Assembly: GCF_000698595.1 (NCBI RefSeq)
Contig: NZ_JFHC01000009.1
Coordinates: 62,001 to 126,000, forward strand
Source of the DNA: Caballeronia glathei
GTDB taxonomy: Bacteria > Pseudomonadota > Gammaproteobacteria > Burkholderiales > Burkholderiaceae
DNA: 64,000 bases
Reading direction: 5' to 3'
The notes beneath the pieces are model-generated. The model was not told the DNA's origin, ran no database searches, and worked only from the letters and a program-made list of their open reading frames with translations. Position numbers and translations under genes: made by a program. Positions 9,316-18,249 of this stretch are shown here, piece after piece (position 1 is the stretch's first letter; each line of letters opens with the position of its first letter).

Positions 9316-10055
9316 GGTGTACTCCTGGGTAGCCGACGAGTGTCGGTTCATTCAGGAGAACACCCGGGTGCCCGGGTTTATTCACGATCAAATGCATTTC
9401 TGTCGGGGCTGATCGTGAATCAGGATCGCGAATCGTTGCTGCCAGGTGCCTTCCTCCCGTGAGAGGGTTGTCAGGGCCGGAGTGCAATCGCGGCTTGCCG
9501 CTACATTCGCGATCTTCGCGGTCTTCGCCTTCGAGAAGAGATGAACGGCATGCACGACAGGCCGCCTCGAATCATTCGATATTCGCATCATTAACTCGCC
9601 CGATAATCCTTTCAATTTGAAATGATTAATTGTCTAAAGATATAAGCTCAAACGGTAATTGTCTTATTTAAACGTTACATTACGTAACAACCATACGGTA
9701 TGACTTTCTTTTGTATTCTGATACGATTATTTCAAGGCGGTAATATATTAACTGCCAGCTAAGTCGCGTTTCATCGGCTGCTCTGGCGCCATCGAACCGC
9801 AAATAGCAGCAAGTCCCTTCCGGAAGACCTGTTTTACCCATCTGGCGTTTCTTTGCTCGGGCGAAGACGCGCCGGGCATCTGCGTCGTTCCCTGCATTTG
9901 CCAATGTCGATCGCGATATTGCGGACGTTCGCGTTCGTGCTTTCGTACGCCCGTTAAATCCGGTTGAACTCCTTTTAACACTCGTGTGCGGCTGACGTCA
10001 TATGGCGCCAATGGGAACGGTTTTAAGCCGCACCATTAAATGGGAAACGATTTTA
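9316..10055. other. AT-rich intergenic stretch with no convincing gene
   Basis: About 740 bases without a supported gene. From about 9580 to 9780 and again from 9960 to 10130 the base composition is far more AT-rich than anywhere else in the window, with runs such as TTATTTAAACGTTACATTACG. A small dyad, GTTAC-ATTAC-GTAAC, lies at about 9674-9688. Two overlapping minus-strand frames (9680-9904, 9748-10011) have no good start and no recognisable domain. The region probably carries the control sequences of the lipoprotein gene that follows and may mark acquired DNA. Confidence 0.5.
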
Positions 10056-11282
10056 ATGTTTTTTAATAATGCCCCTGCCAAGCAACTTAACAATTACGGA
10101 GAAGAAAGCGTTATTCGGCGTAAATTACTGACATCATTGCTCGCCGGCGGCGGCGCACTCCTGCTCGCTGCCTGCGGCGGCGGCGGCGGTGCCGACCCCG
10201 AATCGGCGGCCAATCGAGGCAAGGGCGGCAAGGGCGCCAGTGCTCCCGCCGATGGCGCAAGCACACCGGCTGCGGCGAGCGCGCCGGCTGGCGCGAGCGC
10301 GCCGGCTGCGGCAAGCACGCCGGCCACCGCGAGCACACCCGCCGCGGACAACGCGCCGGCCGCCGCCAGCGAGCCGCCGGCGACCGGAGTCCTCCTCGAT
10401 ACGTCGTTCGGCGTGAAGGGCGACGGAACGACCAACGACCGCGCCGCGCTCCAGGCGGCAATCGACGGCTCGATCGGACAAATTCTCCTGATTACCGGAA
10501 CGAGCCGGATCGACGCGACCGGCCTCGACCTGCGGACCAACAGCCACGTGCGCTTCGCACCCGGCGCGTCGATCAAGCTGCTTCCCCACAATGCCGGCAC
10601 GTACGAAATGATCCGGCTCGCGGATGTGGACAACGTCACGCTCGAAAGCCCGAATCTCGACGGCAGCAAGGAGTTGAATTCGGCGACGACGGGGCAATGG
10701 GGAATGGGGATTTCGATTAATGGGGCGACAAACTGCACCATTACTTCGCCGACCACGATTAATACCTGGGGCGACGGAATCTATGTGAACAACAGCGACA
10801 GAAAGACCGGCAGTTACAGCACGAACATTACCGTGAGCGATCACCACGCGAGCGGCTGCCGTCGGCAGGGCGTATCGATTATCAGCGGCAAGGGGATCGT
10901 CTTCAATAATCCCCTGTGGGAAAACATCGGCGGCACCGAGCCGGGATGCGGGCTGGATATCGAGCCGAACGACAACACCGCCGTGCTGGAGAATATCCAG
11001 ATCGTCAATCCCACGACGAACAACTGCAAGGGCGGCGGCATTCTCATCTATCTCGGCTTTTTCGCCGGCCCGGTCGCCAAGACGGTCAGCATCGCCATTA
11101 GCGGACACACGGACCTGACGAGCCCCGGCGGCTCGTTCAATGTCCAGGGCCTGAAGCTCAATGGCAACGTGGTGAACGGGACGATCACGAGCGCCAATCC
11201 GGTCTGGAAACAGCCGATGAGCCTGGAAGACTGGGACAAGGCAGGTCCGACGGTCACGGTGACCAACCCGAAGATCGGTTAA
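10056..11282 (+). CDS. Lipoprotein with right-handed beta-helix (pectate-lyase-like) domain
   Basis: About 408 residues from ATG 10056. Residues 20-40 contain RRKLL, a hydrophobic core and the lipobox LLAAC with C40 as the lipidated cysteine. An Ala/Pro/Ser/Thr-rich linker (about 45-110) follows. The rest is a parallel beta-helix: it opens with FGVKGDGTTNDRAALQAAID, the signature of pectate-lyase-fold phage and secreted enzymes, and continues with short repeated rungs rich in Asn, Thr, Gly and Ile. A polysaccharide-binding or -cleaving role on the cell surface is inferred; no catalytic triad could be identified. The n-region before RRK is unusually long for this start, so the true start may be nearer 10113. 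The upstream DNA is AT-rich and a terminator follows. Confidence 0.72.
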   Translation: MFFNNAPAKQLNNYGEESVIRRKLLTSLLAGGGALLLAACGGGGGADPESAANRGKGGKGASAPADGASTPAAASAPAGASAPAAASTPATASTPAADNAPAAASEPPATGVLLDTSFGVKGDGTTNDRAALQAAIDGSIGQILLITGTSRIDATGLDLRTNSHVRFAPGASIKLLPHNAGTYEMIRLADVDNVTLESPNLDGSKELNSATTGQWGMGISINGATNCTITSPTTINTWGDGIYVNNSDRKTGSYSTNITVSDHHASGCRRQGVSIISGKGIVFNNPLWENIGGTEPGCGLDIEPNDNTAVLENIQIVNPTTNNCKGGGILIYLGFFAGPVAKTVSIAISGHTDLTSPGGSFNVQGLKLNGNVVNGTITSANPVWKQPMSLEDWDKAGPTVTVTNPKIG

Positions 11283-11292
11283 TTGCCGGCAC

Positions 11293-11325
11293 GGCGCGAT
11301 GGGCGTGTTCCATCGCGCCTTTCTC
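11293..11325 (+). terminator. Rho-independent terminator after the beta-helix lipoprotein gene
   Basis: A perfect 10-bp stem, GGCGCGATGG with CCATCGCGCC, around a seven-base loop, followed by TTTCTCCTT. It lies 11 bases after the lipoprotein stop and points away from the minus-strand hydrolase gene ending at 11400. Confidence 0.75.
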
Positions 11326-11399
11326 CTTCGGTTGCGTCTCGATGCGTTTCGCTGCGTTTTCAACGGTGCCGGAGCGCAGCGAATCGACGGCCGACCTGT

Positions 11400-12026
11400 T
11401 CAGGCCTCCGGTAACGCCTCGACGAGTTCGCGGGTGCTGACGATGCTGTGCGCGAACGTCGGCCCGTTCAGTTGATGTGCCGCGTGCATCATCTCGCGCC
11501 TGAACGCGGCCGTGGCGTCCTTGACGAGCGTCACGTGATACCCGAGTTCCGATGCATACCGCGCAGTGCATTCGATGCACGTGTTGGCCAGCAGCCCGGC
11601 GACGATCACGTGCGAGATGCCGTGCTGTTTCAGCTGGAAATCGAGATCCGTATTGGCAAAGCCGCTCGATCCCCAATGTTCGGATGCGACGATGTCGCCC
11701 GGTTGCGGTGCGAAGTCGGGATGCCACTCGCCTCCCCATTCACCGCGCGCAAAGTGATGGCCCGCCATGACCTTGCGCTGGTTCGGGTTCGGATGGCCCC
11801 AGGACGCGTAGTCGCCCGCCTGCCAGCGGCGGTGCGGCACGATGACGACCTGGATGCCGGCATCCCGGACGGCCCGGGCGATGGTGCGCAGGTTGTCGAG
11901 CAGTCCCACTTCTTCGGCGACCTCCCTGATCAAGGGCCACACCTTGCCGCCCTCCGACATGAAGTCGTTATAGGGGTCGACAAGCAGCAGCGCTGTTGAC
12001 TTTGCATCGTAGACTGCGTCGCCCAT
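11400..12026 (-). CDS. Isochorismatase-like cysteine hydrolase
   Basis: A 208-residue alpha/beta hydrolase of the isochorismatase superfamily. The catalytic triad can be placed as D17 (LLLVDPYNDF), a lysine in the middle of the protein, and C150 (NTCIECTARYASELGY), with the following helix and ATAAF segment typical of the fold. Family members hydrolyse amides, ureas or isochorismate; the substrate is not evident. It is preceded on the same strand by the CNB/TrxR-like gene, whose stop is 39 bases upstream of this start, so the two are probably cotranscribed. Confidence 0.85.
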   Translation of the reverse strand: MGDAVYDAKSTALLLVDPYNDFMSEGGKVWPLIREVAEEVGLLDNLRTIARAVRDAGIQVVIVPHRRWQAGDYASWGHPNPNQRKVMAGHHFARGEWGGEWHPDFAPQPGDIVASEHWGSSGFANTDLDFQLKQHGISHVIVAGLLANTCIECTARYASELGYHVTLVKDATAAFRREMMHAAHQLNGPTFAHSIVSTRELVEALPEA

Positions 12027-12065
12027 GTTCGTTGCTCCGGAAATCGGCCGCTCGGACCCGTGCGT

Positions 12066-13772
12066 TCACCGAGCAGCGGCCAGAAAACGATGAATCTGCG
12101 CCACGACGGCCGCGCCTTCGCCGACCGCCGACGCAACACGCTTGGTGGAACCCGAACGAACGTCGCCGATCGCGAACACGCCCTGGACGCTCGTCTGCAT
12201 CGGCAGCGTCTGCGCGCCGGCATCCGCTACATCGATGCCTGTCAGCACGAACCCCTTGCTGTCGAGCGCTACGCCGCATGTCCTCAGCCACGCCGTATTC
12301 GGGTCCGCGCCGATGAATACGAACAGATGATGGGTGGTCATGCTGCCTTCGATACCGCCCGCACCCCGGTAGTGCACGCGCTCGAGGCGCGCAATCCCTT
12401 CGAGCGCCGTCAGTTCGATACGCGTATGAACGGTCACGTTCGCGAGCGACGCGACGCGTTCGGCCAGATAATGGGACATGCTGTGTTCCAGGCTCGCGCC
12501 GCGAACGAACATATGCACGTGCTCGGCGTGCGTTGCCAGAAACACCGCCGCCTGCCCCGCCGAATTGCCGCCGCCCACCAGCAGCACGGGCTCCTTGCGG
12601 CACAGTCTCGCCTCGATCGGCGTGGCCCAGTAGTAGACGCCGCAGCGCTCGAAGTGAGCGAGGCCCTCGACGGCGGGACGCCGGTACTCCGCGCCGCTCG
12701 CAATGACAACTGTGCGCGCCGTGATGCGGCGGTCATCGGTCAGCTCGACGACGGGCGGCTGCTTGTCGCAATACAGGGCCTTGACCTCGCACGGGATGCC
12801 GATGTGCGCACCGAACTTCTGCGCCTGCACGAAGGCGCGGCCCGCCAGCGCCTGACCCGTGATGCCGGTGGGAAAGCCCAGATAGTTCTCGATGCGCGCA
12901 CTCGTGCCGGCCTGTCCACCGGGCGCACGGCAGTCGAGCGCCGCGACCGACAGCCCTTCGGACGCCGCGTAGACGGCCGTCGCGAGTCCGGCCGGGCCTG
13001 CGCCGACGATCGCCACGTCGTAGACGTGCGCCGGATCGAACTCGGGAATCAGTCCGAGACAGGAGGCAAGCTGTCCCTCATCGGGGTTTCGCAGCACGGT
13101 GCCGTTCGGACAGACGACCAGCGGGAAGTCGTCGGGCTGCGGCGTCAGGCGCTCGAGCAGCGCGACGGCTTCGGCGTCCTGCTGCGCATCGAGCGTCATG
13201 TTGGGAAACGCGTTGCGGCGCAGGAAATTCTGCAGCGCGGAGAGCCGCGCGTTGCCGGCAGCGCCGACAAGAACGACACCCTGTCCGCGCTCGATCACGA
13301 GCACACGCCTCAGAATCAGCGCGCGCATGATCTTTTCGCCGAGATCGGCTTCGCTGATCATCAAGCCGCTGAGTTCGGTGGGCCGCAGCAGGACCGCTTC
13401 GACATCCTCGACGACATGCGCGTCCACGACGGCGGGCTTGCTCGAAAGCTGGGTGACGTCGGAGGTGAATTCGCCGCGCTTCGTATAGGTGTGGATGATC
13501 CGTTCGTGACCCAGGCCATCGCGCCCGACTATCCGCACTTTGCCCGACAGCAGCACGAACACGCCCGGACAGAGGCTGCCCGCGCGATAGAGCAATTCGC
13601 CCTGGGCGTAGCGGGAGACCTTGCCGAAGCGATGCACGCGGTCGAGTTCGACATCCGTCAGGACCGGAAACATCTGATGGTAGCGCGGGTGGTCGCGCAC
13701 GCTCGGGTCGTCGACGATCGTGTCGTCGCTGCCATGGGTCGCATCCCCGCCCGGCCTTGACTCATTGCTCAT
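12066..13772 (-). CDS. Cyclic-nucleotide-binding domain fused to thioredoxin-reductase-like FAD/NAD(P) oxidoreductase
   Basis: A 568-residue fusion. Residues 30-145 form a CNB/Crp-type sensor domain (FGKVSRYAQGELLYRAGS, VFVLLSGKVRIV). Residues 160-235 look like a thioredoxin/glutaredoxin-like linker domain (LVGAAGNARLSALQNFLRR). From 250 on is a two-nucleotide-fold oxidoreductase: FAD motif GAGPAG 257-262, APGGQAG 283-289, NAD(P) motif GGGNSAG 400-406, and the FAD-closing GDV near 537. In thioredoxin reductases the redox pair CATC follows G-V-x-Y; here the matching residues read WATP (382-385), so the classical disulfide chemistry is not possible. ATG 13772 is preceded by GGGAG. The role is probably redox signalling or an alternative acceptor; unknown. 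Confidence 0.85.
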   Translation of the reverse strand: MSNESRPGGDATHGSDDTIVDDPSVRDHPRYHQMFPVLTDVELDRVHRFGKVSRYAQGELLYRAGSLCPGVFVLLSGKVRIVGRDGLGHERIIHTYTKRGEFTSDVTQLSSKPAVVDAHVVEDVEAVLLRPTELSGLMISEADLGEKIMRALILRRVLVIERGQGVVLVGAAGNARLSALQNFLRRNAFPNMTLDAQQDAEAVALLERLTPQPDDFPLVVCPNGTVLRNPDEGQLASCLGLIPEFDPAHVYDVAIVGAGPAGLATAVYAASEGLSVAALDCRAPGGQAGTSARIENYLGFPTGITGQALAGRAFVQAQKFGAHIGIPCEVKALYCDKQPPVVELTDDRRITARTVVIASGAEYRRPAVEGLAHFERCGVYYWATPIEARLCRKEPVLLVGGGNSAGQAAVFLATHAEHVHMFVRGASLEHSMSHYLAERVASLANVTVHTRIELTALEGIARLERVHYRGAGGIEGSMTTHHLFVFIGADPNTAWLRTCGVALDSKGFVLTGIDVADAGAQTLPMQTSVQGVFAIGDVRSGSTKRVASAVGEGAAVVAQIHRFLAAAR

Positions 13773-14196
13773 CGCGAACGTTCTCCCGGCAGCTGGTGGG
13801 CGCCGCCATCGATTGCCCCGATTGTCCTGGCTGTCCCGATTGTCCCGGCTGTCCGGTCGTCGCCGCTGCTGGCTGAAGGGTCCGCAACGTCGGCTGAACA
13901 CGGAGCGGCCACCCGATATCGGCGCAGCGCGCTCTGCCGGCGCCGGTGCGCAACGACATGACCGGACGCGGCCGCCGGTGCGATTCCAATGAAGAGATTA
14001 ATCGAGTTGCCGCGGCGCAGTCACGGATTCTTTACATCCGCCTTCCGCGCCGCGTCGAACTCGTCAGCGCGCCCGGTGCCGGGAAGGGACTCGAGGCGAT
14101 TCGTGCCTGCATTCGCCGGGCCCGGCGCGCCCGGCCCGCAACCCGCAGCCCGCAGCCCGCAGCCCGCAACACCGCGCAAGCCGGACCCGAATCCCG
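13773..14196. other. Non-coding gap with simple repeats
   Basis: About 420 bases between two minus-strand genes. It includes a tandem of CCCGCAG/CCCGCAA units at about 14135-14172 and an alternating TGTCC-CGATTGTCC pattern at about 13818-13856. These are short low-complexity tracts of the kind common in GC-rich genomes. No gene was found. Confidence 0.5.
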
Positions 14197-14934
14197 CTAC
14201 CGCCTGCCCGCCGGCGCCGCGCCGTACTCCAGCTTCGGATACCAGTCCGGCGCGCGGCCGTCCGGCGTGAGATCGAGGATCGTCCAGATCGGCATCGCGT
14301 CGGGGGCGCCGCGCGGGTCCTGTCCGGGATCGGCCGTCTCCGGCCCCATTTCGTCGCCGTAGAAGTGGCGCACCACGCCGCCTTTGCGCGTAAAGACGTT
14401 GAACGAGGCGTTGTCGCCGGCGTCGGGCGCTTCGTCGGCGTAGTCGCGGTTGAAGCTGTTGCCGCCCGACGAATAGAGCCGCAGATGCCGCCAGCCCCGC
14501 TCGTGCTTGAACGCGACCATGCGCTCGATCGGCGAGCGCGCGATCACGGCGAACGCGACGCGCTGGAGGATGTCGGGCATTTCGCCGTCGAGCGAGCCGA
14601 GCAGCGACGTGCACATCGGACACGGCCGCTCGCGCCGGGGCCCGAACATCCAGTTGTAGGTGACGAGCGTGTCGTGCTCGCCGAACATCTGCGACAGCGT
14701 GAGCTGGCCGTGCTCGCCGTCGAACCGGTAGTCCTCGGGTACTTCGCCGCCCGGAGGCAGCGCCCGGCGCTGCGCGGCGACACGCTCGATATGGCGCCGC
14801 AGCTCGATTTCCTCCGCGAGCAGGGCGTTGCGCGCGCTGCGGTACTGCGCGCTCTCGCCCGGAAACCGGCGGGCCGACCGGGCCAGCTCCACGGCCGGCT
14901 TCAACATCTGTGAAAATCCATCTGCGGAAGTCAT
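14197..14934 (-). CDS. DUF899 family thioredoxin-fold protein
   Basis: A 245-residue DUF899 protein. The thioredoxin-like core begins with LSQMFGEHDTLVTYNWMFGP and carries a CPMC motif (ERPCPMCTSLLGSLDG), the position where peroxiredoxins and thioredoxins keep their redox cysteines. The YSSGGNSFNRDY segment and the final acidic/aromatic stretch WTILDLTPDGR also fit the family. The ATG at 14934 follows GAGGAG by seven bases; longer starts lack this. These proteins are uncharacterised; a thiol reductase or peroxidase role is a guess from fold. It stands alone. Confidence 0.85.
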   Translation of the reverse strand: MTSADGFSQMLKPAVELARSARRFPGESAQYRSARNALLAEEIELRRHIERVAAQRRALPPGGEVPEDYRFDGEHGQLTLSQMFGEHDTLVTYNWMFGPRRERPCPMCTSLLGSLDGEMPDILQRVAFAVIARSPIERMVAFKHERGWRHLRLYSSGGNSFNRDYADEAPDAGDNASFNVFTRKGGVVRHFYGDEMGPETADPGQDPRGAPDAMPIWTILDLTPDGRAPDWYPKLEYGAAPAGRR

Positions 14935-15209
14935 GAATGAGCTCCTCGTCGGTTGACCATCAGGGGATGACTGCGGGGCGGGCCTGCGCGGGCCCCGTCC
15001 CATCTGCACGACGAGCGACGCGCCGGAAAATCGACACTTCCTGCCGGATATCCCGCGATCCGCCACAATGAACGCACGGGCGCGACCGCGGCGGCGCGGC
15101 GAGCGGAGCTAGCGCGGGGCGTTTGCCGCATCGTGCCATGCTCCGCGGGAGTAAAATTGACCAATATTGACGATGCGGATGCACGTCACGACATGCTTCT
15201 GGTGCTTCG

Positions 15210-15428
15210 ATGAATACGCCTGACACAAAAGAAAGGACGCGACGGCGTCCATCCACCCGGATGCTGAACGTCCTCACGGCGCTCATCGGGCTCGCGACGC
15301 TCGCGGCCGGCATCGCGTGGCTCGTCTACACGTGGGTCGTGCACCTGGAGGTGCCGTATTTCGCGATACCGCTCGTGCTCACCGTGCCGGTCATCGTGGC
15401 CGCCGCGTTCCGCAACTACTGGGACTGA
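15210..15428 (+). CDS. Small hypothetical membrane protein, two predicted TM segments
   Basis: A 72-residue protein with a basic N-terminus (KERTRRRPSTR) and two hydrophobic segments, VLTALIGLATLAAGIAWLVY and VPYFAIPLVLTVPVIVAAAF, ending RNYWD. The basic start suggests the N-terminus lies in the cytoplasm. No ribosome site of note precedes ATG 15210. I do not recognise a family. It converges with the efflux operon that ends at 15478. Confidence 0.6.
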   Translation: MNTPDTKERTRRRPSTRMLNVLTALIGLATLAAGIAWLVYTWVVHLEVPYFAIPLVLTVPVIVAAAFRNYWD

Positions 15429-15477
15429 GGCGGCGCCCGCCGTCCCCGGCGCTCCATGCGCGGGGACGCCACCCGGT

Positions 15478-16995
15478 TCAGTCCACCTTGACGCCGCTCG
15501 CCGGCACGGCCGCCGAAGGCGTTGCCCCCGCCGAAGGCGTTGACCCCGTCGCAGGCGCGGATGTGGCCGCCGCCTGCGCGTTCTCCCAGCCGCCGCCCAG
15601 CGCGAGAAAGAGATTCACCTGATCGACCGCCACCTGGCCGATGGCGGCCGCGAGCTGCGCGTTCGTCGATGTCAGCGTGCGCGTCGCGTCTAGGTCCGAG
15701 AGGTACGATTCGCGCCCCGCGACGTACAGCCGGTGCGTTTCGTCCGCCGATTTCGCCGCCGATTTCTGCGCCTCGCGCAATGCGTCGGCGCGGGCGTAGT
15801 CGGCGGCGTAGGCGGCGAGGCTCGACTGCGTCTCGCGCAGCGCGTTGAGCACGATGCCGTCGAAATGGGCGAGCGCCGCGTCGGCGCCGTACTCGGCCTC
15901 CCGCACGCGGGCGCGCTGACCGTTGATCGGGAATGTCCAGCTGATGAGCGGGCCGAACCCCCAGCGCGCGGTCGAGGCGGTGCCGAGGTCTTCCAGGATG
16001 CCCGTCAGTCCCGCCGACGCGCCGATGCTCACGCTCGGGTACAGCGCGCCCGTCGCGACGCCGATGCGCGCCGTCGATACCGCGAGCCGCCGCTCGGCCT
16101 CGCGCACGTCGGGCCGGCGCCGCAGCAGGGCCGCGCCGTCGCCGACCGGAATCGGCTGAGCGATCTGCGGGACCTTGCTGCACGTGCGCACCGCCTTCGG
16201 CAGATCCGACGGCGCGCGGGCGAGCAGCATCGCGAGCCGGTATTGCGCGATCCGGCGCCGCGCTTCGTAGCGCGGAATGTCGGCGGTGAGCGTGGCGGCC
16301 TGCGTTTCGCCGCGCGTCACGTCGGGCGTGTTGCCGCGCCCGGCCTTCTGCAGCCGGCGCGTGAGCGCGACGCGCTCGCGCTGGAGAGCAAGCGAGCGTT
16401 CGGCGATTTCCAGCTCGTCGGCGGCCGAGCAGTTCTCCACGTACGCCCGCACGACGTCCGCCACCACGGTGATGCGTGCGACGTCGGCGGCGGCCTGCAC
16501 GGCCTCGCTGTCCGCGCGCGCGGCTTCCACGCCCCGGCGCAGCTTGCCGAACAGGTCGAGTTCGTAGGAGACGTTGATGCCGATGTCGCCTTCGTACACC
16601 ACCGGCACCTTTTCGGTCAGCAGGAACTGCTGGGCCGATTCCTGCGCCCGCGCGACCGACGCCGACGTGCCGCCGGACAAGCCGCCCTGCTGCTCGGCGA
16701 AGCTCACCCCGGCGCGCGCGCGGCCGATGTTCGCGGCGGCGACGCGCAGGTCGGTGTTCGACGCAAGGGCTTCGCGCACGAGGTCTTCGAGCACCGGGTC
16801 GTCGTAGAGATGCCACCAGTCCGGCGGCACGGGAGCGCTCGTGGCCGTGGCGCCGTCTACGCCGTCGAGCGGGGCGTTCGCGAGCGGCGCGTTGATCGCG
16901 GCCTCCTGCGGCAGCTTGTAGTCCGGGCCGACCGTGATGCACCCCGCGATTGCCAGCGCGGCGGGCAGCAGGGCGAGAAAACGCGGCGCCTTCAT
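15478..16995 (-). CDS. Outer membrane efflux lipoprotein (NodT/OprM family)
   Basis: A 505-residue outer membrane factor. The signal peptide ends in the lipobox IAGC (C19), followed by the family opening ITVGPDYKLP and the DWWHLYDDPVLEDLVREALA repeat-initiating helix. Two structural repeats follow, with SYELDLFGKLRRGVEAARAD in the first and ISWTFPINGQRARVREAEYG in the second. It would complete a tripartite pump with the adaptor and FUSC protein encoded upstream. Its ATG overlaps the adaptor stop as ATGA, so translation is coupled. The C-terminus is extended by a Ser/Ala/Pro/Thr repeat (about residues 480-505). Confidence 0.92.
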   Translation of the reverse strand: MKAPRFLALLPAALAIAGCITVGPDYKLPQEAAINAPLANAPLDGVDGATATSAPVPPDWWHLYDDPVLEDLVREALASNTDLRVAAANIGRARAGVSFAEQQGGLSGGTSASVARAQESAQQFLLTEKVPVVYEGDIGINVSYELDLFGKLRRGVEAARADSEAVQAAADVARITVVADVVRAYVENCSAADELEIAERSLALQRERVALTRRLQKAGRGNTPDVTRGETQAATLTADIPRYEARRRIAQYRLAMLLARAPSDLPKAVRTCSKVPQIAQPIPVGDGAALLRRRPDVREAERRLAVSTARIGVATGALYPSVSIGASAGLTGILEDLGTASTARWGFGPLISWTFPINGQRARVREAEYGADAALAHFDGIVLNALRETQSSLAAYAADYARADALREAQKSAAKSADETHRLYVAGRESYLSDLDATRTLTSTNAQLAAAIGQVAVDQVNLFLALGGGWENAQAAATSAPATGSTPSAGATPSAAVPASGVKVD

Positions 16996-17999
16996 TTGAC
17001 GCCCGGTGCGGCGGTGGATGAGCCTGAAGGGGCCGACGCCGCGGGAGCCGCTGGAGCAACCGAAACCCCCGAAGCCGCTGAAACCCCCGAAGCAACCGAA
17101 ACCCCCGAAGCCGCCACCGGCCGGCCGACGAGCGACAGGTCGCGCATCGACACCGTCGCCGTGCGGCCCGCGATCATGCGGAAATCGGGCGGCACCTCGT
17201 CGAGCGCGACGCGCACCGGAATGCGTTGCGCGAGCCGGACCCAGCTGAACGCCGGGTTCACGTTCGGCAGCAGGTTCGACCCCTGCACGCGGTCGCGGTC
17301 CTCGATCCCGGCGACGATGCTCTGCACGTGCCCGCGCAGCACGTGCGGCTCGCCCATCACCTTGATGTCGACCGCCTGGCCGATGTGAATGCCGCGCAGC
17401 TTCGTCTCCTCGAAATAGCCGTCGACGCGAAACGAGTGCTGGTCCACCACCGAGAGCACCGGCCGCCCCGGGCTCACGTATTCGCCCGCGCGCGGCGCGC
17501 GGTCGTTCAGGTAGCCGTCGACAGGGCTCACCACCGTCGCGCGCTGCTGGTTCAGCCGTGCGGTATCGATCGCGACGATAGCGTCCGCGAGCTGCGCCTC
17601 CGCCGTCTCCACGCGCGAGCGGCTTTCCTCCGACACTTCCCGCGCCACCAGGTCGCCGAGCGCGCGGTTGCGGGCGTCCTCGCGGCGCGCCTGCGCGAGC
17701 GTCGCGCGCCGCTGCTGCGCGGTCGCCTCGGCCTGGCGCAGCGCGAGCGTGTAGCGCGCCGGGTCGATGACGAAGAGCGTCTGGCCGCGCGTGACCGGCT
17801 GGTTGTCCACCACGTGCACCGAGACGATCAGCCCGCCGACATCCGGCGCGACCTGCACGACGTCGGCGCGCACGTGGCCGTCGCGCGTCCACGGTGCGTA
17901 CATGTAGTACTCGACGAGGTGCCACAGCACGTAGCCGGCGACGCTCGCGACGACGAGCGTAAGAAGGATCTGTCCGACGGAAAACCAGGTTCTTTTCAC
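16992..17999 (-). CDS. HlyD/EmrA-type membrane fusion protein of FUSC efflux system
   Basis: A 335-residue adaptor of the AaeA/EmrA kind. One N-terminal membrane segment (ILLTLVVASVAGYVLWHLVEYY), then APWTRDGHVRADVVQVAPDV, the standard first strand of the lipoyl half, an Arg/Ala/Glu-rich hairpin, and the returning lipoyl strand RATVVSPVDGYLNDRAPRAG. The YFEETKLRGIHIGQAVDIKV segment belongs to the beta-barrel. The last 40 residues are repeats of A-S-G-V-S-V/A, not part of the family. It starts 18 bases after the DUF1656 stop and overlaps the outer membrane factor by four bases. Confidence 0.92.
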   Translation of the reverse strand: MKRTWFSVGQILLTLVVASVAGYVLWHLVEYYMYAPWTRDGHVRADVVQVAPDVGGLIVSVHVVDNQPVTRGQTLFVIDPARYTLALRQAEATAQQRRATLAQARREDARNRALGDLVAREVSEESRSRVETAEAQLADAIVAIDTARLNQQRATVVSPVDGYLNDRAPRAGEYVSPGRPVLSVVDQHSFRVDGYFEETKLRGIHIGQAVDIKVMGEPHVLRGHVQSIVAGIEDRDRVQGSNLLPNVNPAFSWVRLAQRIPVRVALDEVPPDFRMIAGRTATVSMRDLSLVGRPVAASGVSVASGVSAASGVSVAPAAPAASAPSGSSTAAPGVK

Positions 18000-18017
18000 T
18001 TTTTAAAACCGCTGCTC

Positions 18018-18221
18018 TCAGAGACGCTGCGAAAGGATGACGACGCCCCCCAGCACGATCACATAGATGCCGAGATCGAAGATGGAGCGGTGCCAGATGA
18101 AACGGTACAGCCCGAGGCGCTCGAATACCCAGCGCCCCGCGAGGCTCACCAGATAGGCGACGAGCATCAGCACGAGGACCGAGGGCACGAAGACGCCGTA
18201 GAAATCGATCTCGCCGATCAT
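18018..18221 (-). CDS. DUF1656 small inner membrane protein (AaeX-like)
   Basis: A 67-residue protein, MIGEIDFYGVFVPSVLVLML onward, with two membrane segments and the family stretch FERLGLYRFIWHRSIFDLGI. DUF1656 proteins are nearly always encoded between a FUSC protein and its adaptor, as here. ATG 18221 is chosen because it begins the family consensus; longer in-frame codons upstream overlap the FUSC gene. Its role in the pump is unknown. Confidence 0.9.
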   Translation of the reverse strand: MIGEIDFYGVFVPSVLVLMLVAYLVSLAGRWVFERLGLYRFIWHRSIFDLGIYVIVLGGVVILSQRL

Positions 18222-18249
18222 CGCGCGCTCACCGGCCGAAAGAAATGGT

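Noticed and set aside
9680..9904. 74-codon minus-strand frame in the AT-rich gap
   Set aside because: No ribosome site, overlaps another frame of similar quality, and has no domain.
14135..14172. CCCGCAG tandem repeat as a possible CRISPR or regulatory array
   Set aside because: Units are seven bases with no spacers; it is a simple microsatellite.
15733..17388. Long plus-strand frame opposite the outer membrane factor and adaptor genes
   Set aside because: Antisense shadow; the minus strand holds complete conserved genes with ATGA overlap.
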